Positions 1 through 5,957 of a stretch of DNA of 6,324 nt are shown piece by piece; the stretch's first letter is position 1, and each line of letters starts with the position of its first letter. Below the pieces are notes generated by a model. That model was not told the DNA's origin. It ran no database searches and saw nothing but the letters and a program-made list of their open reading frames with translations. Origin of the DNA: CAYOVG01 sp964407285 (GTDB taxonomy: Bacteria > Desulfobacterota > Syntrophobacteria > Syntrophobacterales > Syntrophobacteraceae); contig CAYOVG010000385.1 in the NCBI GenBank assembly GCA_964407285.1, forward strand, positions 1-6,324. Reading direction: 5' to 3'. A program made the translations under genes and the position numbers.

Positions 1-54
1 ACTCTTGCAAGAAGACCCCCTAACAGCAGGCGAGAATACCTTAAGCAGATTATT

Positions 55-315
55 CGCTAGCGCTATTCCCTCACGTTGTCGCTCGCGGATCAGAGCGCGC
101 TCGAACTCCGCGAAGGCCCCCATCACAGAGAGCAACAGGTTGGCCATCGGTGAGTCCTCGCCGTTGAACGTTAACTGCTCCTTTACGAACTCAATACGAA
201 TTCCACGTTGCGTTAACCCCTGCACCAGGCGTCGTAGGTCGTCGAGGTTTCGCGCAAGGCGATCCATACTATGGACCACCACAGTATCACCCTCTCGCAC
301 AAACGAGAGCAACGT
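55..315 (-). pseudogene. Tn3-family resolvase (TnpR-type serine recombinase), internal fragment
   Basis: Read on the minus strand, this stretch encodes the central part of a TnpR resolvase of the Tn21/Tn501 kind. Recognisable blocks, in order, are LLSFVREGDTVVVHSMDRLA, then RNLDDLRRLVQ, IEFVKE, GEDSPMANLLLSVMGAFAEF and ERALIRERQREGIALA. These blocks cover the second half of the catalytic domain and the long E-helix of the dimer interface. The N-terminal part with the nucleophilic serine is missing, because similarity stops near 310-315 where HipA-like coding begins on the other strand. The C-terminal DNA-binding HTH is also missing: after GIALA the frame stays open to base 1 but no longer resembles a resolvase. 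No start codon or ribosome binding site belongs to it. It is a dead fragment that marks a former Tn3-type element here. The family call is strong; the exact breakpoints are uncertain by about ten bases. Confidence 0.88.
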
Positions 316-1410
316 GCGCGTCCAAAGGCCTCGGTGGTAGGAACTGATGGCCGTTTGCACATCGCCAAATTCCCAAGCACAAGTGACAAGTGGAACGTGG
401 TTGCCTGGGAATATGTCTGCCTACAGATGGCAGCACTGGCAGGTATTACAACACCTGGCTTCAGGCTGGAGAAGGTGGGAGAATCAGACGTTCTAATTTT
501 GAACCGCTTCGACAGAACCGAGGAAGGGTACCGCATCCCCTATCTTTCTGCCATGAGCATGCTGAACTATTCTGATGGAGAGCATGGTTCTTATCTGGAG
601 CTTGCCGAGATCCTGAGAGAGAATGGCGCGGCCGCGAATGCGGACCTGAAGGAACTTTGGCGACGGCTTGTGTTCAACATCATGGTCTCCAATGTGGATG
701 ACCACCTGCGCAATCACGGTTTTCTCTACGCAGGTACTGATGGATGGAGGCTATCGCCCGTTTTCGATCTTGAGTCTACCCCGACAACGGAAAAGGAGCG
801 AGTTCTTCACACCACCATCGACATGTACGATGGGACTGCTTCTCTCGAACTTGCCTTGGAAGTCATTGATGAGTTTGGATTAGATCTGGATACCGCTCGG
901 GGAATTGCCAAGGAGGTAGCGACAGCAACCTCACGGTGGAGTACCTTGGCGGGGCGATGCGGGATATCAGCTAACGAGATTGAGTCCATGCGTACCGCCT
1001 TCGATCACGAAGATCTGAGTATATGCAACGTTGATGGTGCCAACTCACGCTATCGGCACCACCTTGCTTTGAAACCGGGCAGCCTAGGGCGATTGTGGAG
1101 CACATTTGAGGAGATTCTGTCCGCCCCAGCACCCGTAGCCATCATAACGGCGGTGGAAGCCGAAGGCTGGGCGCACTGGACGGTGGTGGAATCAATAGAC
1201 GCAGACACCCTTTGGCTTGCCGACTCGGACAAGCTGAAGAACGTACTGCGGAAGGAGGCAAGTATCGTGAAGATAAGCGATCAGCGTCCGGTGATGATCC
1301 GATGGAAGGATACGCTGGTCATACGCCGTGATCCGGCGGTGGCAGGGGAGATAGGTGAAGTTGAGGGAAAAGAAGAAAATGATGAGGGATGGGAAGCGGA
1401 GCTAGAGTAA
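271..1410 (+). CDS. Chimeric, 5'-truncated HipA-family kinase with a C39-peptidase-like tail
   Basis: The open frame is 379 codons. Residues 1 to about 14 are antisense to the resolvase fragment, so the ATG at 271 is probably not native, and no Shine-Dalgarno precedes it. Residues 16-250 match the HipA kinase family. ARPKAS (16-21) is what remains of the usual glycine-rich GGARPKA loop. K33 in HIAKFP fits the ATP-binding lysine. NVDDHLRNHGFL (141-152) holds the catalytic D143 and N148, and D166 in LSPVFDLES fits the metal-binding aspartate; the D-N-D spacing equals that of E. coli HipA. HipA proteins phosphorylate target proteins such as glutamyl-tRNA synthetase and are neutralised by HipB, but no hipB is visible here. 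The family normally ends near AFDHEDL (243-249). Residues 255-355 are extra and include HWTVVESIDADTLWLADSD, which resembles the His/Asp half of C39-like peptidases without the Cys half. Loss of the P-loop and N-terminal domain makes kinase activity doubtful, and it is probably a pseudogene. Confidence 0.75.
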   Translation: MDHHSITLSHKREQRARPKASVVGTDGRLHIAKFPSTSDKWNVVAWEYVCLQMAALAGITTPGFRLEKVGESDVLILNRFDRTEEGYRIPYLSAMSMLNYSDGEHGSYLELAEILRENGAAANADLKELWRRLVFNIMVSNVDDHLRNHGFLYAGTDGWRLSPVFDLESTPTTEKERVLHTTIDMYDGTASLELALEVIDEFGLDLDTARGIAKEVATATSRWSTLAGRCGISANEIESMRTAFDHEDLSICNVDGANSRYRHHLALKPGSLGRLWSTFEEILSAPAPVAIITAVEAEGWAHWTVVESIDADTLWLADSDKLKNVLRKEASIVKISDQRPVMIRWKDTLVIRRDPAVAGEIGEVEGKEENDEGWEAELE

Positions 1411-1445
1411 TATGGATGTAAAAAGCTAATTCGCATGAGAAGGAA

Positions 1446-1477
1446 GCACATATGCGTCCCCGGTGAAACATATGTGC
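1446..1477. terminator. Hairpin between convergent genes, possible weak bidirectional terminator
   Basis: GCACATATG at 1446-1454 is the exact reverse complement of CATATGTGC at 1469-1477, giving a 9-bp stem with a 14-base loop. It lies between the plus-strand HipA chimera (stop at 1410) and the minus-strand diguanylate cyclase (stop at 1490). Neither side carries a proper T-run. Read on the minus strand, the stem is followed by a pyrimidine-rich stretch (cttccttct). The position fits a terminator, but the structure could equally be the end or internal repeat of a lost insertion sequence. Confidence 0.4.
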
Positions 1478-1489
1478 CCCGCCAACACC

Positions 1490-2392
1490 TCAATCTCGAA
1501 TACTAATGCAATCTCGCCCACTCTCTTTACAATAATACAATTCAGAGTCAGATCTGGCGACAACCGACTCTGGAAGCTCCCCCTTCCTCACTACCGTGCC
1601 ACCAAATGAAGCATTTACACGAATAAAGTCGCCACGGTGTGTAATCCAACTATTTTTTATGAGGATGCGTATACGCTCAGAAATACGTTGCAAATCATCA
1701 CAATCGACACTTGGGAGCATAATCAGAAACTCTTCCCCACCCCATCTGCATACCACATCGAGAGCCCTCAATCCCGCCGCGATTGTATTGGCCACCATGG
1801 TAAGAACCATATCCCCAACCCCATGCCCCCATGTGTCATTTACGTTCTTAAAATGATCAATATCAACAAAGATAACGCCATAGGGAAGCCCGTCTTTGAC
1901 GAACATATTATGTAGTCGTTGAAGCGTGGATTCGGCATATCTCCTATTTCCAACGCCGGTAAGCGGATCTCTAAGCGCTTCTTTTCTGAATTTTTCCAAC
2001 TCTTCAAGCAAACTCATCGGGCTGGTTATCACTGAAAAAGATTCTACAGCCCCATAGACATTACCACTACCATGACGCAATGGAGACGCTTTTACCAGCA
2101 CCGGCACCCTGTGCCCGTTCTTGTGATGTAAATAGACTGAGGCTTCATGAGGCTTACTATCTGTCATAGAAGCAGCCAAAGGGCACCCATGGACGCATAT
2201 CTCTGTGCCCAATGAGTCAATATGCCGTAAGATGTTATCGGCACAGGTCTTGCCGATTACTTCTTCCGCAGTGTAGCCAGTAATTCGCTCAGCACCCTTG
2301 TTCCAATAGGTAATAACCCGCTCTAAATCGACGCAATATACCCCTTCAGACAAGGAATCTAGAACCTCGCGATAAAAATGCCCTCGCATCAT
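1490..2392 (-). CDS. PAS-GGDEF diguanylate cyclase
   Basis: Predicted to join two GTP into the second messenger c-di-GMP under control of an N-terminal PAS sensor; no membrane segment or signal peptide is seen, so it is cytoplasmic. Numbered from the ATG at 2392 (300 aa), the PAS domain spans about 6-121 and includes VYCVDLERVITYWNKGAERI and a cysteine set C50, C66 and C70. A short helical linker leads to the GGDEF domain from about 135 (DPLTGVGNRR at 142). D177 in FVDIDHFKNVND is the metal ligand, GGEEF (218-222) is the active site, and RALD (209-212) is an RxxD product-inhibition site five residues before it. All catalytic signatures are intact, so it should be active. The frame extends upstream to a TTG at 2434, but those 14 codons lie inside the IS66 end. 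The ATG at 2392 has GGAG eight bases upstream and gives a normal N-terminus for the family. An ATG at 2389 is also possible. The native promoter appears to have been displaced by the IS. Confidence 0.92.
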   Translation of the reverse strand: MMRGHFYREVLDSLSEGVYCVDLERVITYWNKGAERITGYTAEEVIGKTCADNILRHIDSLGTEICVHGCPLAASMTDSKPHEASVYLHHKNGHRVPVLVKASPLRHGSGNVYGAVESFSVITSPMSLLEELEKFRKEALRDPLTGVGNRRYAESTLQRLHNMFVKDGLPYGVIFVDIDHFKNVNDTWGHGVGDMVLTMVANTIAAGLRALDVVCRWGGEEFLIMLPSVDCDDLQRISERIRILIKNSWITHRGDFIRVNASFGGTVVRKGELPESVVARSDSELYYCKESGRDCISIRD

Positions 2393-2400
2393 CTCTATTT

Positions 2401-2404
2401 CTCC
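2401..2404 (-). promoter_or_regulatory. Ribosome binding site of the diguanylate cyclase
   Basis: On the minus strand GGAG occupies 2404-2401, eight bases before the ATG at 2392. It decides the start in favour of this ATG over the TTG at 2434. The first base of the IS66 terminus is 2405, so the ribosome binding site touches the insertion point directly. Confidence 0.7.
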
Positions 2405-2411
2405 GTAAGCG
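2405..2411 (+). repeat. IS66 terminal inverted repeat, tnpC-side end
   Basis: GTAAGCG marks the outer boundary, 47 bases beyond the tnpC stop. It pairs with the opposite end over seven perfect bases. Confidence 0.72.
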
Positions 2412-2451
2412 TAAATTTTCTTAGCCTCTTCCAATCTTCACCATCCTGTTA

Positions 2452-3990
2452 TCACGCCAACTCTTCGGCGGCAAGATACTGCGGCAACAAGCGTCTTCTT
2501 TCGTCATCCGACTTCATGCCCGGTAGTCTTTCAAAAAGGAAATGCAGATACCGCAGCGGCTCCAGCCCGTTGGCCTTCGCCGTCTCGACCAGGCTGTACA
2601 AGGCCGCGCTTGCCGCAGCGCCTCTGGGCGAGCCAGAGAAAAGCCAATTCTTCCGACCGACAGCAAAGGGGCGGATGGCATTCTCGGCCAAATTGTTATC
2701 CGGCAGCAAGATGCCGTCTTCAAGATACGTTTGAACCCGTTCCCACTGCCCCAAGGCATAAGAGATGGCGCGACCGAGCAGGCTTTTGGGCGGCGTGGTT
2801 TGTCCCCGTTCCAGAAGCAAAGCCTTGATGGTATCCATGATGGGACTGGACTGGTTCTGACGCATGGCCAGGATGCGATCCGCATCAAAGCCCGCTTGCC
2901 GGGCCTGTTTTTCCAGTCCGTAGAGTTGAGCAATGAGATCGACCACCTCCTGAGCCGTGCCGCGTTTCTTTGTCCCGGCCTTGAGCACGTCCATGAATTT
3001 GCGCCGCACGTGCGCCATACAGCCCACATGGATGATGCCCTCACGCTCACCAAGGGCGTTATACCCCGCATACCCATCGGTTTGCAGGTAGCCAGAAAAG
3101 TCACGCACCAGCTCCTCGGCAATCTTGCCGGAACGCGAGGGTGAATAATGAAAGAGTACGCCGGGTTTTCCAGGAGGTCCGCCTCGGGCGAGCCACATAT
3201 ACGATTTGCTCGTGTTCTTCCGGCCAGGTTCCTTCAACACCTGCACCGTGGTTTCATCAAGATTCAGGACCGGCCCAGACAAAATCTCTTCGTGTAAAAG
3301 GTCCATGATCGGCTCACAAGCCTCGGCGGCCCGCAGGGCCCAGCCGCACATGGTGCTCCGTGAGACATCCAGGCCCAACCTGGAGAACATGCGCTCCTGA
3401 CGATAGAACGGCAGCCCGTCCACAAATTTGGAAGCCAGGACATAGGCCAGGAGACCGGGTGTGGCGATGCCCTTGGGAATGATCTGCGGCGGCATGGAAG
3501 CGATCTTCACGGTGGGGCCGTCGTCCTCCACGCCCTCGCACTCGCGGCAGGCGTACTTGGGCCGGACGTGGCGCACCACCTGAATCTTTGCCGGAATGAA
3601 GTCCACCTTTTCGCTGACCTCTTCACCGATGCGGGTCAAAGGAGAACCGCAAGGGCACGTCTTGTCCTCTTCGGGCAGGTCGTGAACAACCTCCACACGG
3701 GGTAAAGCTGGCGGGATGGGACGCCGACCTCGCTTCCTGCGGGTATGACTGGGTACGGAGACGCTGCTGTCGTCGACTTTCAGAAATTCAGTCGCAACGG
3801 CTTCCGCCTCGTCGAACAGTGAATACTGTCGCTCATTGGCCGTGGGTTTGGCTCGACGCTCGGAAGATGCCGCATGAATGACGGCTTTGAGCCAACGGAC
3901 CTGCTCCTGCAACTCGGAAATGTATTCGTCCCGGTCGGCAAGGATGGCCTTTAATGCCTTGGGATCATTTGGCAGGGCTGCGTTGCTCAT
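2452..3990 (-). CDS. tnpC: IS66 family transposase TnpC (DDE transposase)
   Basis: The 512-aa protein is the catalytic transposase of the element. Order of parts: an N-terminal coiled-coil-like helix (about 10-45), a basic stretch (RRKRGRR, 84-90), a zinc-finger-like region with C112, C114, C148 and C151, the DDE catalytic domain, and the IS66 C-terminal region. The probable catalytic residues are D245 in LNLDETTVQV, D305 in LQTDGYAGYN and E436 in DNNLAENAIRPFAVGRKNW. A conserved GCMAHVRRKF block (323-332) lies between the second Asp and the Glu. Length and all motifs fit a complete, functional family member. The gene starts 43 bases after the tnpB stop. No clear Shine-Dalgarno is seen before the ATG, so translation may depend on read-through from tnpB. 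Confidence 0.97.
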   Translation of the reverse strand: MSNAALPNDPKALKAILADRDEYISELQEQVRWLKAVIHAASSERRAKPTANERQYSLFDEAEAVATEFLKVDDSSVSVPSHTRRKRGRRPIPPALPRVEVVHDLPEEDKTCPCGSPLTRIGEEVSEKVDFIPAKIQVVRHVRPKYACRECEGVEDDGPTVKIASMPPQIIPKGIATPGLLAYVLASKFVDGLPFYRQERMFSRLGLDVSRSTMCGWALRAAEACEPIMDLLHEEILSGPVLNLDETTVQVLKEPGRKNTSKSYMWLARGGPPGKPGVLFHYSPSRSGKIAEELVRDFSGYLQTDGYAGYNALGEREGIIHVGCMAHVRRKFMDVLKAGTKKRGTAQEVVDLIAQLYGLEKQARQAGFDADRILAMRQNQSSPIMDTIKALLLERGQTTPPKSLLGRAISYALGQWERVQTYLEDGILLPDNNLAENAIRPFAVGRKNWLFSGSPRGAAASAALYSLVETAKANGLEPLRYLHFLFERLPGMKSDDERRRLLPQYLAAEELA

Positions 3991-4033
3991 GAGGATTTTT
4001 TACACATAATGCATTGAAATGTAAAGAGAATAA

Positions 4034-4384
4034 TCAAAGAATCGTCGAATATTTCAGGCTCGGATGGCCCTGCATCTGCATGGGGTCGAGTCCCTCAAGA
4101 AGCCACGAAAGCTCACGCGGCCCAAGCTCCAAAGCCTGCTCCCTGGATTCGGGCCAAAAGAAGCGATGCTTTTCCAATCGCTTTTGCCACAGGCAAAACC
4201 CGTTGCGATCCCAGTAGAGAACTTTGATGAGCGTCCGGCTTTTGTTGCAGAAGACGAACAGCTGCCCGCTGAAGACATCCATCTCTGGAATGTCGGTGAC
4301 AAGGAGAGACAGGCCGTTGATGGCTTTGCGTAAATCCGTCGAGCCCAGCACGAGGTAGACCCGTGTGCTTGAAGGCAAGATCAT
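4034..4384 (-). CDS. tnpB: IS66 family accessory protein TnpB
   Basis: The 116-aa protein is the second IS66 gene and is needed for transposition in the elements tested, although its biochemical role is not settled. Family signatures are plain: STDLRKAINGLSLLV (15-29), LFVFCNKSRTLIKVLYWDRN (42-61) and GFCLWQKRLEKHRFFWP (62-78). Its start codon overlaps the tnpA stop in an ATGA arrangement (4381-4384). With no separate ribosome binding site, translation is probably coupled to tnpA. Full length for the family. Confidence 0.97.
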   Translation of the reverse strand: MILPSSTRVYLVLGSTDLRKAINGLSLLVTDIPEMDVFSGQLFVFCNKSRTLIKVLYWDRNGFCLWQKRLEKHRFFWPESREQALELGPRELSWLLEGLDPMQMQGHPSLKYSTIL

Positions 4385-4725
4385 GCGAACCGGCCAAGTG
4401 TTTCAAGGAGCTTGACGAGTGTGGCCTGGCAAAAGTCGCCCGCCAGTTCTACCTGATAGCCTGATGCATGCAGGATGATCGGCTGCGGGACTTCTTTGAT
4501 GGTGAACTGCACCGGGATAGGCACGATGTCCGGCTTGTTTATGGGGGCGGATTCTTCGCCTTGATCAAGGAAACGCCGCTTCCAGTGCCAGAACGCGCCT
4601 GACGAGAGCTTGTGCCTGCGACAGTATTCGGCTTGCGTCAGCTTGCTTGCACGCCAACCATCGACATGTTTACGCCAAAAGTCGGCTGAACGGGGTTTCT
4701 TCTGTTTTCGGGATGCCTTGGCCAT
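4381..4725 (-). CDS. tnpA: IS66 family protein TnpA (HTH)
   Basis: The 114-aa first gene of the element is a small basic protein with a helix-turn-helix at about residues 28-52 (KLTQAEYCRRHKLSSGAFWH followed by WKRRF). This pattern is usual for the IS66 TnpA, which is thought to bind DNA and assist the transposase. The start is well supported: AAGGAGGAG (4739-4731) lies five bases before the ATG. It overlaps tnpB by four bases. The 78 bases between it and the IS end hold the left terminus and presumably the element's promoter, but I see no convincing promoter boxes. Confidence 0.94.
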   Translation of the reverse strand: MAKASRKQKKPRSADFWRKHVDGWRASKLTQAEYCRRHKLSSGAFWHWKRRFLDQGEESAPINKPDIVPIPVQFTIKEVPQPIILHASGYQVELAGDFCQATLVKLLETLGRFA

Positions 4726-4796
4726 GAATGCTCCTCCTTGATCTGAAGGGCATCATGGCATTGATGAGGTGCTGCTGTAAGAAGGGGTTTATAGTG

Positions 4797-4803
4797 CGCT
4801 TAC
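4797..4803 (-). repeat. IS66 terminal inverted repeat, tnpA-side end
   Basis: CGCTTAC reads GTAAGCG inward on the minus strand and matches the opposite terminus over seven bases. Immediately outside, the interrupted HTH gene resumes. Confidence 0.72.
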
Positions 4804-5070
4804 GTCTCAAAGCAGAAGACGTCCAACACGTTCCCGGCCGCCTGGGCAGTGACCCTGGCCAAGGAATACGGTCTCGACCTGAACTACCTGATCTTCGGCG
4901 GAGACTATGTGAAGAAGCGGCGGGGCGTCGATGACATGGGCCGATTCCTGAAGGATCATCTGGAAGGCCGATACGGCGTCGACATGGACTCGCAGGACCC
5001 TGCCTTTAAAGTCTTGAAGGGAGAGCTGACAGCGCTCATCGAGCGCTTCCTGGGCCACCTCCGGGCCTAG
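4804..5070 (+). pseudogene. CI/HTH-type transcriptional regulator, 5' end removed at the IS66 junction
   Basis: A plus-strand frame is open from 4795 to the stop at 5068-5070. Its sequence after the IS end (SNTFPAAWAVTLAKEYGLDLNYLIFGG) resembles the last helices of a phage-repressor-like HTH domain, where a P-A-x-W helix and a GL..xxL(I/L)xG helix follow the recognition helix. A hydrophilic tail follows (YVKKRRGVDDMG through to a terminal leucine-rich helix, ALIERFLGHLRA). The first part of the HTH, including the recognition helix, is absent and is not found on the far side of the IS. A GTG at 4849 could start a 73-aa product, but it has no good ribosome binding site and would lack DNA-binding elements. 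The family call is moderate, because only about 25 residues are diagnostic. Confidence 0.6.
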
Positions 5071-5076
5071 GCCCGG
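5061..5076. repeat. Perfect 16-bp palindrome across the stop codon
   Basis: CCGGGCCTAGGCCCGG is identical to its own reverse complement and has the TAG stop of the HTH regulator near its centre. It could form a cruciform or protein site, or be part of the 3'-end structure ahead of the terminator at 5098. No function can be assigned from sequence alone. Confidence 0.6.
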
Positions 5077-5097
5077 GCTGTTGCCAGACGGCAGGAT

Positions 5098-5124
5098 ATG
5101 TGCGATTGGCGCACATCGTTTTTT
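5098..5124 (+). terminator. Rho-independent terminator of the HTH regulator gene
   Basis: ATGTGCG (5098-5104) pairs with CGCACAT (5110-5116) around a five-base loop and is followed, after CG, by six T (5119-5124). It begins 27 bases after the HTH stop codon. It ends only two bases before the first base of the tRNA, which is awkward for tRNA expression. Confidence 0.75.
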
Positions 5125-5126
5125 GT

Positions 5127-5203
5127 GGACCTGTAGCTCAGTTGGCTAGAGCCCCCGGCTCATAACCGGATGGTCCTTGGTTCGAGTCCAAGCTGGTCCA
5201 CCA
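5127..5203 (+). tRNA. tRNA with anticodon CAT (elongator Met or Ile2)
   Basis: A 77-base cloverleaf with the CCA end encoded. Acceptor strands are 5127-5133 and 5193-5199. The D-stem GCTC/GAGC is at 5136-5139 and 5149-5152. The anticodon CAT is at 5161-5163, and the T-stem CTTGG/CCAAG flanks TTCGAGT (5181-5187). The first pair is G-C, so it is not the initiator, which has a mismatch there. Two irregularities are present: a T-T opposition at pair 6-67 and a C-A opposition at pair 27-43. C4-G69, C5-G68 and A37-A38 are compatible with the TilS-modified Ile2 type, but I cannot separate Ile2 from elongator Met. No promoter boxes are evident upstream. Confidence 0.93.
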
Positions 5204-5213
5204 CAAGAAAAGC

Positions 5214-5277
5214 AGGACGTCCCCTATGTTCCGGAAGTCGCATTGCGCCCGGGAACCTCTTGGCGACGTCCTTTTTT
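5214..5277. terminator. Large hairpin with T-run, bidirectional terminator
   Basis: AGGACGTC (5214-5221) pairs with GACGTCCT (5265-5272), and the plus strand continues with T to 5277. The 43-base interior can form a second stem, GTTCC (5228-5232) with GGAAC (5252-5256). On the plus strand it ends the tRNA transcript ten bases after CCA. On the minus strand it follows the nucleotidyltransferase stop at 5289 and continues with the T-rich tgcttttctt, so it may serve both. Confidence 0.72.
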
Positions 5278-5288
5278 ATTGATCAGGA

Positions 5289-5957
5289 CTAAATAGAAAA
5301 TTTGGGAAGTTTGGATCGAGGAATAACTTTGCGGAAAAAATCTGGGACAATCTGGCCGCAGAGTTGCCGAGCTTCTTCTCCGGGCGGGAGGACGTCTAAG
5401 TCGGCAAGTCCAATATCTAGCGAGCCATCTTTAATGCGCTTCAAAGTTTGCTCTAATGCAAACATGGATTGTTCTGGATGGTTATCACAAAACACAGCCA
5501 GATCTTCCTCGCCACCATTGAGTAGTACCACAGCTTGGTCGAAAACGTCTCGAACTCTAAAGTCTTCGCTTCGATAGAATATTTTCTTGGCAACAATTTC
5601 TACGGGCGAGTCCGTGTAGATGACCCTGCTATCAAATTCAAGAACATTCGGTTCGAGATTGGTAACAGGATTCCCTTTGATAAAATCAATTTTTCCGTCA
5701 GGAAGGACATATCGCTTAAAGAGGTGGTCGTCGACATAGTCCGCCATCACGTCTTCTAGCGCATCGTTGACGACAGGAGAGACATATTGCAATAGTTGAG
5801 GATCTGAAAAGAAGAGATCGATGTCTTTCGACATTCGATGTCCGTATTGGATCATCAATATGGTTCCGCCTCCAAATCGCCACTGGTATGGCGAAATAGA
5901 GGCGGGAGATCGATCAATAACGGAAAGTGCTTGTCTAAGCAGGGATTGCCAGATCAT
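5289..5957 (-). CDS. AbiEii/AbiGii-family nucleotidyltransferase, putative toxin
   Basis: The 222-aa protein carries the fold signature of AbiEii-type nucleotidyltransferases. FGGGTILMIQYGHRMSKDID (28-47) contains the Gly-rich motif and the DxD pair D45 and D47. D91 in GKIDFI fits the third acidic strand. VAKKIFYRSEDFRVRDVFDQ (122-141) matches the family's K...R..RDxxD block. Members of this family act as toxins in AbiE-type abortive-infection and toxin-antitoxin systems, and characterised relatives transfer nucleotides, for example to tRNA 3' ends. Substrate use here is inference. The start at 5957 overlaps the end of the 94-aa upstream gene by 23 bases and has no strong ribosome binding site, so translation is probably coupled to it. 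It is shorter than many AbiEii proteins (about 250-300 aa), but the core looks complete. A housekeeping-type NTase role is possible but less likely. Confidence 0.85.
   Translation of the reverse strand: MIWQSLLRQALSVIDRSPASISPYQWRFGGGTILMIQYGHRMSKDIDLFFSDPQLLQYVSPVVNDALEDVMADYVDDHLFKRYVLPDGKIDFIKGNPVTNLEPNVLEFDSRVIYTDSPVEIVAKKIFYRSEDFRVRDVFDQAVVLLNGGEEDLAVFCDNHPEQSMFALEQTLKRIKDGSLDIGLADLDVLPPGEEARQLCGQIVPDFFRKVIPRSKLPKFSI

Larger units (their letters stand above)
2405..4803 (-). mobile_element. IS66-family insertion sequence, complete, about 2.4 kb
   Basis: The element carries the three genes typical of IS66 in order tnpA, tnpB, tnpC on the minus strand, all with open frames. Both ends begin GTAAGCG reading inward (2405-2411, and the reverse complement at 4797-4803). 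GTAA-type termini of this sort are characteristic of the family. Beyond the first seven bases the two termini agree only poorly. The size of 2399 bp is within the family's usual range. IS66 elements normally make an 8-bp target duplication. Here the flanks are atttctcc on the left and gtctcaaa on the right, so none is visible. All transposition genes look intact, so it could still be mobile. Confidence 0.9.

Noticed and set aside
5..340. Plus-strand open frame of 111 codons rich in Arg and Ser
   Set aside because: It is the antisense of the resolvase fragment, has no ribosome binding site and no recognisable protein.
2432..2434. TTG start for the diguanylate cyclase, adding 14 residues
   Set aside because: These codons lie inside the IS66 terminus and upstream of a good GGAG before the ATG at 2392, where the PAS domain begins normally.
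2514..3144. Long alternative frames on both strands inside tnpC
   Set aside because: They shadow the TnpC frame, which has unambiguous DDE and zinc-finger motifs; the others have shadow-type composition.
2397..4811. 8-bp target duplication of the IS66 element
   Set aside because: The bases directly outside the two termini do not match, even allowing small shifts.
4807..5058. Minus-strand open frame of 83 codons opposite the HTH fragment
   Set aside because: It is antisense to the HTH frame, which shows recognisable repressor-like helices, and has no identifiable product.
5185..5203. tRNA 3' end as an integration (att) site with a second copy in the window
   Set aside because: No repeat of the tRNA 3' end was found elsewhere in the window and no integrase is present; a copy outside the window cannot be excluded.
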